Assembly (NCBI RefSeq): GCF_017814275.1
Contig: NZ_JAGIYQ010000015.1
Span: 27,265 to 91,264, forward strand
Length of the DNA stretch: 64,000 nt
Reading direction: 5' to 3'
From: Gottfriedia endophytica
GTDB lineage: Bacteria > Bacillota > Bacilli > Bacillales > Bacillaceae_G
Shown here: piece after piece, positions 28,269-37,533 of the stretch
How positions within the stretch are numbered: position 1 is the stretch's first letter
How the letters are laid out: every line of letters starts with the position of its first letter
Translations under genes and position numbers: made by a program
Notes under the pieces: generated by a model
Databases searched by the model: none
What the model was told of the DNA's origin: nothing
The model's input: only the letters and a program-made list of their open reading frames with translations

Positions 28269-28485
28269 CTTAATCAACAGATTGCTTTTAACAACATCTT
28301 TTAATAACAATAACTTAGTTAAAAGTATAGACCTTTTCTTCAGATATTTTAGATTTTAATCGTTTTTTAATTGATTGTTCATTGGAGATTCAGTTAGTTT
28401 TCCTACACTTATATTGTTCCAAATTTTGACTATCATCAGTAAGGATTTCTTTTTAATAAATAAAATGATAGTAGGAGGATTGTAA

Positions 28486-31400
28486 ATGAAAAAATTGGTT
28501 GAAGGTACAATGCAAAGAGCAATCTTAATGATTGTCTGTGTTGTCATTATTTTAGCTTGGGGAGCTATGTCTGCTTTCCAAATGCAGCGAGATTACCTTC
28601 CTGGTATTAATAATACTACACTTACAGTTAGTATGCGTTTACCAATGTATCAAGCTAATCAAGTGAAACAAAACATTACGGACAGTCTTGTAAGTGCCGT
28701 TAGAACAACAGACGGGTTACAAGATATCGAAACAAGTTCGTATGATGGTGGCGTATTTATGAGTTTGTATTTTCCAATGAATACAGACATGAAGCAGGCA
28801 GAGGCAGATGTTAATAAAGCTTTAGACAATGCTGATCTTCCGTCTACAATTACGTCAAAACCTCTTGTAACGAGAATCACAACTAGCTCATTTCCTATTT
28901 TAACGTATACCTTAACAAGTGATAAATTAGATGACAACACTTTAAGATCAACAGCACAACAACAGATTGTGAAACAACTGAACTCTGTTCCTGGTGTTGC
29001 GAATGTTTCAGTATTTGGTGGAGCAAAAGATGGTTATGTTCTAACAGTTAGAATGAAGGATTTAGTAAAAAATAAACTTACTTTAGATGATCTAAATAAA
29101 GCATTAGCTAATTCTGTTCCTTCATTACCAGAAGGAAACATCCAACAAGGCCACCTTTCTATACCTGTTAGCTTTGATGGTTGGACATTAACTCCACAAC
29201 AAATGAAAGATGTTAAAATTAAAAATGCAGATGGTAATCCTGTACCTCTTTCAGCATTTGCATCTATGACACATGCATTAAATGATGCATCAACAGTTTC
29301 AAGAACAGATGGTAAAACAAGTATTCAGTTAAATATCATTAAATCACCAAGTGCAAATATTACAGATGTAGCAAAAAATGTAAAAGATAGAATAAATGGA
29401 CTTCAACTTGTAAAAAATGGTTCAGTTAAGTTGACACCACAATTAGATCGTGCAAAAGAATTAAACGATTCGTTAAACGGATTAATGCGTGAAGGCTTAT
29501 TAGGCTGTTTATTCTCAATGGTTTGTGTATTCTTCTTTTTCAGAAACGTTCGCTCAACATTACTTATAGCGATCTCTTTACCGATTTCTTTATTAGCTAC
29601 TACAGCTATTTTAAAACCAATGGGCATTACGCTTAATATCTTAACAGTCTCAGGACTCATCGTCGCAATGGGACGAATTGTTGATGATTCGATTGTAATC
29701 CTTGATAATATGTACCGAAGAAGAGAAGAGTCTAAAGACAAATCATTATTGTCAGTTTTAGGTGCTGCAGTTAATGAAATGATTCCAGCTATACTTGGTT
29801 CCACACTTACAACAATCGCTGTTTTCCTTCCAATTGCTTTTGTTGGAGGATATGTAAGTGCTTCTTATAGTGGGTTTGCATGGTCTGTCGTTATTGCGTT
29901 AATCATTTCATTTTTCGTTGCGATGCTTGTTATCCCTACTCTTGCATTTTTGGGATGGAAAGGCGCACCATCAAAACAAAAGGCACTTTCTCTTGAACCT
30001 GCAATGAAACCTGTACTAAAATCAGCGTTAAAACATAGAAAATTAGTTGTTATCATTTCTGTGTTACTATTTGCGGTTGCAGCTGGATTTGGATCATTGT
30101 TACCTGTATCATTATTGCCAAGTGCGAAATCAGGACAAATAGCCGTAAAATTAGAATTACCACAAGGAAGTACATTAGCTCAAGTAGATTCTGAAGTACA
30201 AAAAGTTGAAAATAATTTAAAAAACAATTCAAAAGTTAAATCTTATACTTCAACATTTGGTTCTAATAACACCCCTCAAAGTGATGATGTGTTTGACCAA
30301 GGTGGTGGTTATATCCAGAAGTCAAATGTAGCGAATCTTTCAGTTGTCTTGAAAAATGATAAAGACGCAGATTCAGTTATTACTGAATTAGGAAAACAAC
30401 TTCCAAGCCTTTCAAAAAATGTAGCTTATACAGTAACTAGCCAAAACATTTCAGGAGATGACTCTCAAATGAAATTAATATTTGCTGGTTCTGACCAAGC
30501 AACATTAGACAAAACTGCTGCAGAAGTAAGAACAAAATTAGCAAAAATTGATGGATTAAGTGTAGATGGAAAAGTCGATTTAACAAATGGCCTTCCAAAA
30601 TATAAAATAACATTTAATCAAAATGCCATCGCAGAAAAAGGTGTACAACTTTCTGATATCATGAAAGTAATCAATAGATACATGGGACAAACAAAAGATG
30701 CAACACTAGTGGTTGACCATAAAAACTTCCCTGTTGATGTATATCCTGATCAAATATCTTCAGGAAGCCCAATGCCGGTACAAATTAAAGTAACACCTAA
30801 CGATGTTATCCAATCTTTAGAAAATGAGACATTCCAAGGTAAAGGTAATCAACCGGTTAAATTAAGTCAGCTTGTAACAATTACAAAAGACCAAGCTCCA
30901 TCAACAATCAATGAAAGAAATGGTCTACCTTACTCTGTTGTTACAGCTCAAATTACATCAAATGATATTAGTAAAGTTTCAAATAAAGTTGACCAAGAGT
31001 TACAGAAACTAAATTTACCAAGTGGTGTTACTTACTCTATGGGTGGTATTTCTCAACAAGTTCAGGAAATGATCGTTGATATGTCAGTAGCTGTTGCTTT
31101 CTCTATCTTGCTAGTGTTATTAATCACATCAACTTTATTTAAAGGGTGGAAAGCTCCACTTTCAGTCTTACTAAGTATTCCTCTTGCTCTAAGTGGTGTG
31201 GTCATCGCTCTAGTTATTTTTGGAGGAGAATGGAACCTTGCAGCATTGATTGGTGTTCTGATGTTAACAGGTATTGTTGTAACGAATGGTATCGTGTTAA
31301 TCGATAAGATTGAAAGAAACCGTCGTAATGGTATGGAATTGGAAGAAGCAGTTATTTCTGGAAGTCTTTCAAGGGTACGTCCAATATTAATTACAGCTGC

Positions 31401-31602
31401 AACAACAATCTTAACTCTATTACCATTGGCATTTTCTCACCAAGGCGATACTGTTATTTCTCAAACACTAGGAATTGTCGTAATCGGTGGTATGATTACT
31501 TCAACATGTAATAGCTTCTTAGTGATTCCAATTATTTATCAATGGTTAAATAAGAAAGATCGAAAAAAAGTAATCGTATCAAATAACGAAACAACTATTT
31601 AA
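28486..31602 (+). CDS. swrC: RND-family exporter, SwrC/YerP-like
   Basis: A 1038-residue protein with the RND plan: a membrane helix (~10-30), large loop (~35-325), helices 2-6 (~330-520), a seventh helix (~525-545), second large loop and helices 8-12 (~855-1030). GRIVDDSIVILDN near 400 is the conserved motif with the proton-relay Asp pair. B. subtilis SwrC (YerP) of this family exports surfactin-type lipopeptides. AGGAGG precedes the ATG. No membrane-fusion partner is adjacent, as usual in Gram-positives. The gene symbol is by family similarity only. Confidence 0.85.
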   Translation: MKKLVEGTMQRAILMIVCVVIILAWGAMSAFQMQRDYLPGINNTTLTVSMRLPMYQANQVKQNITDSLVSAVRTTDGLQDIETSSYDGGVFMSLYFPMNTDMKQAEADVNKALDNADLPSTITSKPLVTRITTSSFPILTYTLTSDKLDDNTLRSTAQQQIVKQLNSVPGVANVSVFGGAKDGYVLTVRMKDLVKNKLTLDDLNKALANSVPSLPEGNIQQGHLSIPVSFDGWTLTPQQMKDVKIKNADGNPVPLSAFASMTHALNDASTVSRTDGKTSIQLNIIKSPSANITDVAKNVKDRINGLQLVKNGSVKLTPQLDRAKELNDSLNGLMREGLLGCLFSMVCVFFFFRNVRSTLLIAISLPISLLATTAILKPMGITLNILTVSGLIVAMGRIVDDSIVILDNMYRRREESKDKSLLSVLGAAVNEMIPAILGSTLTTIAVFLPIAFVGGYVSASYSGFAWSVVIALIISFFVAMLVIPTLAFLGWKGAPSKQKALSLEPAMKPVLKSALKHRKLVVIISVLLFAVAAGFGSLLPVSLLPSAKSGQIAVKLELPQGSTLAQVDSEVQKVENNLKNNSKVKSYTSTFGSNNTPQSDDVFDQGGGYIQKSNVANLSVVLKNDKDADSVITELGKQLPSLSKNVAYTVTSQNISGDDSQMKLIFAGSDQATLDKTAAEVRTKLAKIDGLSVDGKVDLTNGLPKYKITFNQNAIAEKGVQLSDIMKVINRYMGQTKDATLVVDHKNFPVDVYPDQISSGSPMPVQIKVTPNDVIQSLENETFQGKGNQPVKLSQLVTITKDQAPSTINERNGLPYSVVTAQITSNDISKVSNKVDQELQKLNLPSGVTYSMGGISQQVQEMIVDMSVAVAFSILLVLLITSTLFKGWKAPLSVLLSIPLALSGVVIALVIFGGEWNLAALIGVLMLTGIVVTNGIVLIDKIERNRRNGMELEEAVISGSLSRVRPILITAATTILTLLPLAFSHQGDTVISQTLGIVVIGGMITSTCNSFLVIPIIYQWLNKKDRKKVIVSNNETTI

Positions 31603-31615
31603 TCTCATTTATAAG

Positions 31616-31658
31616 CAAAAGCAGTGCAAACTCGTTAATGAATTTGCACTGCTTTTTC
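31616..31658. terminator. Bidirectional terminator between the RND gene and kimA
   Basis: AAAAGCAGTGCAAA pairs with TTTGCACTGCTTTT, with T runs on both strands. It lies between two convergent genes. Confidence 0.9.
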
Positions 31659-31670
31659 ATTTGTTCATCA

Positions 31671-33572
31671 TTATTTTCTTAAATGGTACGGTACTGTTGT
31701 AATCACAACATCTTTGTTTCTCAATAACCACATGCGAAGTAAAAGTGCTGTTTGATTGTGAAGCAAATTGTGCCACCATTTTTTAGGTATAAATTGAGGG
31801 ATGATAACCTGAATATTTGACTTTGGCTGTTTTTCTTCTAGTAAATGAATAAACCTTGTTAGTGGTTCTAAAATAGAACGATATTTACTCTTTAATACAA
31901 CTAGCCTGCAAGGATTACCCCATTCCTCCCATTTTTCTTCCATTCTATGAATCGATTGATCATCAAATCCTACATAAACGGCAATAAGATCTTCTGAAAC
32001 CCCTTTTGCAAATGAAAGTGTATTATGTACAACTCGATGAGTTCCTGAAACTAGAACTACTGTTATTACTTTATTTGCTTTTGGACGGAATGTACTTAAG
32101 TCAATTCGTAATTCATCTGCTACAGCTCGATAGTGACGATTGATTGCTAATGAGAAAATAATCAAAATTGGAATGACAATTAGAACAACCCACGCACCGC
32201 TTGTAAATTTTGTAAACGCAAAGATAACTGCAACAATGGATGTAACAAAAGCACCCACTGTATTGATCGCTAGCTTTACTCTCCAATTTGGGCCTTTTAC
32301 CCGTTTCCATCGTCTAATTAATCCAAATTGAGCAATTGAAAATGAAAGGAAAACGCCTATCGCATATAAAGGAATCAACGCGTTTGTATGTGCTTGGAAC
32401 GCAATAATTAGGATACTCGCTGTTGCAGCAAGTGCAATAATCCCGTTTGAATAACCTAAACGATCTCCTCTCATTGTTAACCCTCTCGGTAGAAAACCGT
32501 CAGCCGCAACAATAGCTGCAAGCTGTGAAAATCCAGTAAAAGTAGAATTTGCTGCAAGGATTAAGACAACAAATGTAAACCATATAATAATTTGATACAG
32601 TATTCCGTGTCCAAAATATGACTCAGTTAATTGAGATAACATTGTATTATGTGGATTTGGAGCAATACCTTTCACATATAAATGATAAGCAAATCCTAAT
32701 AAAGTAACAGAAGTAATAACACCAAGCGCAATATATGTTTTAATTGCATTTTTTTGTTGCGGTTCTCTAAAAATTGGAACAGCATTTGAAATTGTTTCAA
32801 TCCCTGTTAAAGCTGAACACGCAGAACTAAATGCTTTTAAGATAAGCAGAACACTCAATCCTTGTGGAACAGTTCCAAACGAAGGTGTCGAATGCTGGAC
32901 AAAACCATGCTGGAATTCATCAAAGAAACCTGTAAAGATTAAAAGTAACATACATCCCATAAATCCGATTGTTGGCCATGCGAAGATTTTTGCGGATTCA
33001 GCTACACCACGCAAATTGACAACAAGTAAGACAAAAACACAAAATATCGCTAATACTGTTTCATACGGAGCAACAGCTGGATAAGCAGATGAAACTGCCT
33101 CAAGTGCTGCTGAAACAGAAACGGCAACCGTTAATATATAATCTACAAGAAGGGAACTTGAAGCAACTAAAGAAACCCATCTTGGCTTAAAGTTGTCTTT
33201 TGCTATGGCATAAGCCCCTCCCCCATTAGGGTACGCCAAAACTCCCATTATATAGGACACGATTAAAATAAAAAGAAGAACAACAGTTGAAATCGTAATT
33301 GGTATGATATACCATTTCGCATCTGGTCCAAGTTTCATTAATTCTGTCATACCTGACTCCGGACCATACGAAACAGATGAATAAAGATCGGCAGACAGGA
33401 TTGGTAAAGCAATGAACCAAATCAATTTATTGTGCTGAGCATTTAATTCCGCTGTTCTCATCGGTCTTCCAATCAGAACACGTTTAACGCTATTAAAGTT
33501 TGATATCGAAAACCAAATAGCAAGCAACGCAACAATAAATAAGATAATTTCTAAAATATCTGATGGATGCAA
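31671..33572 (-). CDS. kimA: KimA-type high-affinity potassium importer
   Basis: About 633 residues: an APC-fold membrane part with 12-13 helices, then a cytosolic C-terminal domain. It closely parallels B. subtilis KimA (YdaO), e.g. VDYILTVAVSVSAALEAVSS, LTGIETISNAVPIF, VRGDRLGFSNG-like RGDRLGYSNGI and the end QFIPKKWWHNLLHNQTALLL. KimA imports K+ with protons and is inhibited and repressed by c-di-AMP. A c-di-AMP riboswitch precedes the gene. The start is a TTG at 33572 with AAAGGGG; the upstream frame is not used. Oddity: an extra ~25-residue hydrophobic helix precedes the usual KRVLIGRP start. Confidence 0.9.
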   Translation of the reverse strand: MHPSDILEIILFIVALLAIWFSISNFNSVKRVLIGRPMRTAELNAQHNKLIWFIALPILSADLYSSVSYGPESGMTELMKLGPDAKWYIIPITISTVVLLFILIVSYIMGVLAYPNGGGAYAIAKDNFKPRWVSLVASSSLLVDYILTVAVSVSAALEAVSSAYPAVAPYETVLAIFCVFVLLVVNLRGVAESAKIFAWPTIGFMGCMLLLIFTGFFDEFQHGFVQHSTPSFGTVPQGLSVLLILKAFSSACSALTGIETISNAVPIFREPQQKNAIKTYIALGVITSVTLLGFAYHLYVKGIAPNPHNTMLSQLTESYFGHGILYQIIIWFTFVVLILAANSTFTGFSQLAAIVAADGFLPRGLTMRGDRLGYSNGIIALAATASILIIAFQAHTNALIPLYAIGVFLSFSIAQFGLIRRWKRVKGPNWRVKLAINTVGAFVTSIVAVIFAFTKFTSGAWVVLIVIPILIIFSLAINRHYRAVADELRIDLSTFRPKANKVITVVLVSGTHRVVHNTLSFAKGVSEDLIAVYVGFDDQSIHRMEEKWEEWGNPCRLVVLKSKYRSILEPLTRFIHLLEEKQPKSNIQVIIPQFIPKKWWHNLLHNQTALLLRMWLLRNKDVVITTVPYHLRK

Positions 33573-33593
33573 TTTTTTATCCCCTTTCAAAAA

Positions 33594-33790
33594 ACATAAA
33601 AAAAACACTAAGTCGTTTACTTAGTGTTTGCAAAACATACTAAAGTAAACCTACTCTCTATATGCTGACGAGGTTAGCTGTCGGATTCGGGATTAAAGAG
33701 TACCCCTACCTTCACTAAGAAGGATTCACCCCATAAAAAATGGTTCCCCCGCTCTTTTCAGATTAAGCAATTTAAGGTTTTAAAATGTTT
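33594..33790 (-). promoter_or_regulatory. c-di-AMP (ydaO-yuaA) riboswitch with terminator/antiterminator
   Basis: On the minus strand the aptamer hallmarks are present in order: GCGGGGGAACC, ATGGGGTGAATCC, AGGTAGGGG, TCCCGAATCCGACAGCTAAC and CTCGTCAGC. A terminator follows (AACACTAAGT/ACTTAGTGTT then eight T, 33594-33629). The segment GTTTACTTTAGT just upstream can pair instead with ACTAAGTAAAC of the terminator arm, giving an antiterminator. Its neighbour GGTTT can pair with AAACC at the aptamer 5' end. Bound c-di-AMP should favour termination and turn kimA off. Confidence 0.9.
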
Positions 33791-34053
33791 AATATTTATT
33801 TTTATAAATGTAAATATATATCTGCTGGTTAAAATTGTAAAGTTAATTTTTCTATTGATTTGTAAATTTTAATGAAGTGAATTTTATTTAGAAAATATCA
33901 AAGTGCATTATTGAAAAATGGAAATAAAAAAGCAAAAAGTATAATTACTCTCTGCTCTGCATTTCTATAAATTATTGGATAGTAAAAACTTTCATTCCCT
34001 AATTTTTATAAGCTATTTTCTTATTCATTGTAGTTAATTTCAGTATGTGTAAA

Positions 34054-34182
34054 TTGATTGGAACGTAGGAATGCTCGCTTTCCTTGGGACGTGAGCTGAG
34101 CCTCCTCGTCGCATACGCTCCTGTGGGGTCTCAGCCTTCCCACATTTCCCACAGGAGCCCTTCATCCTTCCGTTCCAATCAA
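34054..34182 (+). repeat. Dispersed GC-rich structured repeat, copy 6
   Basis: 129 bp with perfect 12-bp inverted ends (TTGATTGGAACG / CGTTCCAATCAA). The core is diverged (CTTTCCTTGGGACGTGAGC, CGTCGCATACGCTCC) but in the family order. The 3' flank CTCTGTCTTTAAAGTTA matches copy 2. The rest of 33791-34335 is AT-rich with no gene visible. Confidence 0.85.
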
Positions 34183-34350
34183 CCTCTGTCTTTAAAGTTA
34201 TAAAACCTTATAGCAACAAGCTTTAATAAAAGAGACATCCATGCTAATAAAAATTCGCACCATGGTGATAACTAAATTCGAACTACTCTGCACAAAATCT
34301 TGATATTTTTTTAGTAAGATAATAAGCAAATAATTTTGGAGGTTATCTAT

Positions 34351-35319
34351 TTGAAAAAGCTATTTTTGGTTTCATCTATTATTTCAATTTCTTTCCTTTT
34401 CAGTGCTTGTTCAGCAAATAATCCAAAAGATAGTTTAACAGAAAATAAACAAGTAACAAAAAAGGACAACAATAAAAAAACTATTGTTTCATTAAATAAT
34501 TCATTTTACATAAAAAACAATCATCTAAAGATTGAGCATATTCATGGAACTGGCTATCCAGGTAACATGAATGGATTTGTCATAGCAACTCATAATGGAA
34601 TAAAAATCTATAATGGACAAGATTGGTACGAAACAAAAGAAAATAATAATGACTATATGGGATTCCAAGCAACTACTAACGGATTTTTTGCTAGTGGGCA
34701 TCCCGAATCCAATTCTAATTTAAAAAACCCATTAGGATTAGTTAAAAGTGTAGATGGAGGAAAAACAATTTCGCCAATTAAATTTTATGGTGTAACAGAT
34801 TTTCATAACATGTCTGTTGGCTATTTTAGTCATGACATTTTTGTATTTAATCAAGAAAAGAACTCAGAATTAGATACTGGATTTTATATAAGTAAAAATG
34901 AAGGGGAATCATGGAAACAAATAATCCCTAAAGGATTACCTAATTCTTTAAATTCGTTTAGTTTACATCCTAGTAAGACTAGTCTTATCGCAATGAATTC
35001 TAATGAAGGATTATATTTATCAACAGATGAAGGGAAATCATTTTCTTTAATTAGTTCTCCTTCTGAAATAAATACATCAACTTTTTCAGATAAATATTTA
35101 TACTACATCATATTTCAAAACGGGAAGAAAAATTTACAGCGATACGATTTAGTATCAAATCAAACGTCACCTTTATCGTTACCGGAGCTATCTAAAGATG
35201 ATATGGTAATGTTTATTTCAATAAATCCTAAAGATGAAAGAAAAATGACCTTCACAACAATGAAAAATAAAATATTTCAATCACTAGATGAAGGGAAAAC
35301 ATGGAAAGAGATTCTATAA
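34351..35319 (+). CDS. Lipoprotein with BNR/sialidase-like propeller repeats (F510_1955-like)
   Basis: A 322-residue lipoprotein. A TTG at 34351 with GGAGG eight bases upstream is the start; the frame open five codons earlier lacks a ribosome site. Lipobox FSAC, a charged linker, then Asp-box-like repeats (SVDGGKTI, SKNEGESWKQI, STDEGKSFS, SLDEGKTWKEI) typical of beta-propellers of the sialidase/photosystem-assembly class. Families annotated as F510_1955 glycosyl hydrolases look like this, but no catalytic residues can be identified, so an enzyme activity is not claimed. Monocistronic, with a terminator. Confidence 0.8.
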   Translation: MKKLFLVSSIISISFLFSACSANNPKDSLTENKQVTKKDNNKKTIVSLNNSFYIKNNHLKIEHIHGTGYPGNMNGFVIATHNGIKIYNGQDWYETKENNNDYMGFQATTNGFFASGHPESNSNLKNPLGLVKSVDGGKTISPIKFYGVTDFHNMSVGYFSHDIFVFNQEKNSELDTGFYISKNEGESWKQIIPKGLPNSLNSFSLHPSKTSLIAMNSNEGLYLSTDEGKSFSLISSPSEINTSTFSDKYLYYIIFQNGKKNLQRYDLVSNQTSPLSLPELSKDDMVMFISINPKDERKMTFTTMKNKIFQSLDEGKTWKEIL

Positions 35320-35342
35320 TAAATATAAATACCTTGATACGT

Positions 35343-35384
35343 AAAAACCCACAAAGAATAGTAATTTCTTTGCGGGTTTTCTTC
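35343..35384 (+). terminator. Terminator after the propeller lipoprotein
   Basis: AAACCC.CAAAGAA pairs with TTCTTTG.GGGTTT and is followed by a T-rich tail. Confidence 0.8.
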
Positions 35385-35424
35385 ATCTATTAGGAACTTT
35401 ATAGCCTCTATTTTATAGCTTATA

Positions 35425-35730
35425 CTAGCTATTCTTAATAAAATAAAATTGGTTTTTACTCATTATTGTATCTTTAGATAGTTGTTTGATTAATAAATCT
35501 CCTATCTCAGCATCTACATTCTCATACCATATTCCATTTGGATACAATACAACTACAGGACCATGTAGGCATTCACCATTACATAATGTTTTTGTTGTAT
35601 GAACAATATCTTCTAATCTACATTCTTTTATTGTTTCTCTTATGACTTCTGTTACTTTTTCTGCTCCTTTTAGCTTACAACTCTTTCCATTACACAGTAG
35701 TACATGATACTTTTTATTTGTAATCCCCAT
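35425..35730 (-). CDS. (2Fe-2S) thioredoxin-like ferredoxin
   Basis: A 101-residue protein with four well-placed cysteines: CNGKSC (C-x4-C) near residue 13 and CNGEC (C-x3-C) near 50, followed by GPVVVLYPNGIWYENV. This is the thioredoxin-like [2Fe-2S] ferredoxin pattern (NuoE/CbiX-associated type). GAGGAG serves the ATG at 35730 (MGITNKKYHV); the longer frame is not used. It starts 66 bases after the multicopper oxidase and may be in the same transcript. A redox role next to a copper enzyme is likely; the partner is unknown. Confidence 0.82.
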   Translation of the reverse strand: MGITNKKYHVLLCNGKSCKLKGAEKVTEVIRETIKECRLEDIVHTTKTLCNGECLHGPVVVLYPNGIWYENVDAEIGDLLIKQLSKDTIMSKNQFYFIKNS

Positions 35731-35795
35731 TAATATTCTCCTCTGTATAAACATTTTTAGACAATGTCATTAAGGAACTTATTCTAGAGAGATAG

Positions 35796-37403
35796 CTATT
35801 CTGGCATATTTCCAGCACTAGCATTTGGCTTATAGTCTGTTTTATATCCTTCATACTTGACCTCAGAAACCATACCAGCTGCTGCATGGTGTAAGTCATG
35901 ACAATGGAACATCCAATTTCCTGGATTGTCTGCCTTAAATGCAACAACGTATTCTTCCCCAGGCTTTAAACTCAATGTATCTTTTATAATTGGTGAACCA
36001 GTAACCGGTATACCATTCTTACTTAATATTTGGAAGAAATGACCATGCAAGTGCATTGGATGATTATCCATCATAGAAGTATTTTTTAATGTTACTTTCA
36101 CTAAATCACCTTTTTTTACAATTAAAGGTGGAATATTAGGGAACGATTTTTTATTAATAGTATATTGCATACTATTCCCCTTCATTGATGTTCCAAGATT
36201 CATAACATATTCAAGGTTATATTTAGTATTTAATGTAAATTCACCTAATTTGGGTTGACCATACTTCGTAAGATCTACGACTAGTAATGACTCTTTTTCA
36301 TTTGGATGGTCAGTCCCTTTCTTTACATCATCATAAACAATCATTGTTTTCATGCCTTTGACTGCTTTTCCTTCCCCATGTTCTTCGATATACCATTTAC
36401 CTGGATTTTTAACAGTAAACTCTACATCATATCGTTCACCTGGTGAAATAGAAAGTAGCTCATTTTTTATTAGTTGAGGTTTATTTAGTGACTGTCCATC
36501 CGTTGCAATGATTTTAAAAGCATGACCATGCAAATGAATGGCATGTGTTAAATATCCTGCATTTATGAAACGCAGACGCACTCTGTCACCCTTTTTCACA
36601 TGCAATTCTTTTGTCAAACCATTACTTTTCCCATTGATTGTATACACGTCATACATGCTCATATTATGTCCCCTCATATTCATTGAAGAAGACATATGAT
36701 CCATGTTCATGGAACTATGGTCCATTCCTGACATATTCATATCTTTGTCACTTTTAGCTCCACCACTTACCATTTGATCCAGTTGCTTTTTGATTTCGTC
36801 TTTATTGCTAACCCATTCATCCAGCATTAAAGTATAATCACGATCAAATTTTTCATTATCTTCTACAATTAATGCTCCGTATAATCCACGGTCTAATTGG
36901 TTAACAGAATCTTGATGAGAATGATACCAATATGTTCCTACTTTATTTGCTGTAAATTCATACGTGAATGATTTTCCAGGTGCAATTGCATCTTGGGTAA
37001 CACCAGGAATACCATCCATCGAATTGGGAACTGGATAGCCATGCCAATGAATTGAAACTGGTGCTGGTAGTTCATTTTTCAACGTAATTTTGACATGTTC
37101 ACCTTTTTTCACTCTGATTTCTGGACCCGGTGCCGCTCCATTAAAGGTCCATACTGGTACCACAACACCATTTTTTAAAGTTTGTTTTCCTTCTTTTGCT
37201 ACTAGTGTCACCTCAGGACCATTCATTATTTGAAGTGGTGTTCCTTCTTTACCTTTTATCTTTAAATTTGATTTGTTTGTATCTTTTTTATTCATGTTCA
37301 TTGAACCCATGTTAGACATATCGTGATTGCCCATACCATTTGAGCATGCTCCTAAAATAAAAACGCTCGATAAAAGGACGGTTCCGAATACTATCTTTTT
37401 CAT
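35796..37403 (-). CDS. Multicopper oxidase lipoprotein, copper-tolerance type
   Basis: A 535-residue lipoprotein (LGAC lipobox, Cys20) with two Met/His-rich stretches (residues ~24-38 and ~220-250) and cupredoxin domains. Copper ligands: HWHG (~119), HSH (~162), HPMHLHGH (~448) and HCHDLHHAAAGM (~500), the last with the type-1 Cys and axial Met. Such enzymes oxidise Cu(I) or metals and phenolics at the cell surface; the Met/His-rich segments suggest Cu(I) handling. It is divergent from a two-component system with shared operators. No copper ATPase or chaperone is nearby. Confidence 0.92.
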   Translation of the reverse strand: MKKIVFGTVLLSSVFILGACSNGMGNHDMSNMGSMNMNKKDTNKSNLKIKGKEGTPLQIMNGPEVTLVAKEGKQTLKNGVVVPVWTFNGAAPGPEIRVKKGEHVKITLKNELPAPVSIHWHGYPVPNSMDGIPGVTQDAIAPGKSFTYEFTANKVGTYWYHSHQDSVNQLDRGLYGALIVEDNEKFDRDYTLMLDEWVSNKDEIKKQLDQMVSGGAKSDKDMNMSGMDHSSMNMDHMSSSMNMRGHNMSMYDVYTINGKSNGLTKELHVKKGDRVRLRFINAGYLTHAIHLHGHAFKIIATDGQSLNKPQLIKNELLSISPGERYDVEFTVKNPGKWYIEEHGEGKAVKGMKTMIVYDDVKKGTDHPNEKESLLVVDLTKYGQPKLGEFTLNTKYNLEYVMNLGTSMKGNSMQYTINKKSFPNIPPLIVKKGDLVKVTLKNTSMMDNHPMHLHGHFFQILSKNGIPVTGSPIIKDTLSLKPGEEYVVAFKADNPGNWMFHCHDLHHAAAGMVSEVKYEGYKTDYKPNASAGNMPE

Positions 37404-37455
37404 CTAACTCCTCCTTTCATTGAATCAATTTTACAAAAGAAATTTGCAAAACTCG

Positions 37456-37492
37456 TGCAGAATGCACACTTATTTCTGCATGATTTCTGCAT
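37456..37492. promoter_or_regulatory. Probable response-regulator operator in the divergent oxidase/two-component promoter
   Basis: ATTTCTGCAT occurs twice in tandem at exactly 11-bp period (37472-37481 and 37483-37492). An inverted related half-site TGCAGAAT lies at 37456-37463. Tandem 10-bp half-sites at one helical turn are typical of OmpR-family regulators. The 130-bp spacer is shared by both transcription units. Confidence 0.65.
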
Positions 37493-37533
37493 TTTTCTAT
37501 GGTACACTTTTTAACAATTAGAGGAGGTATGTA

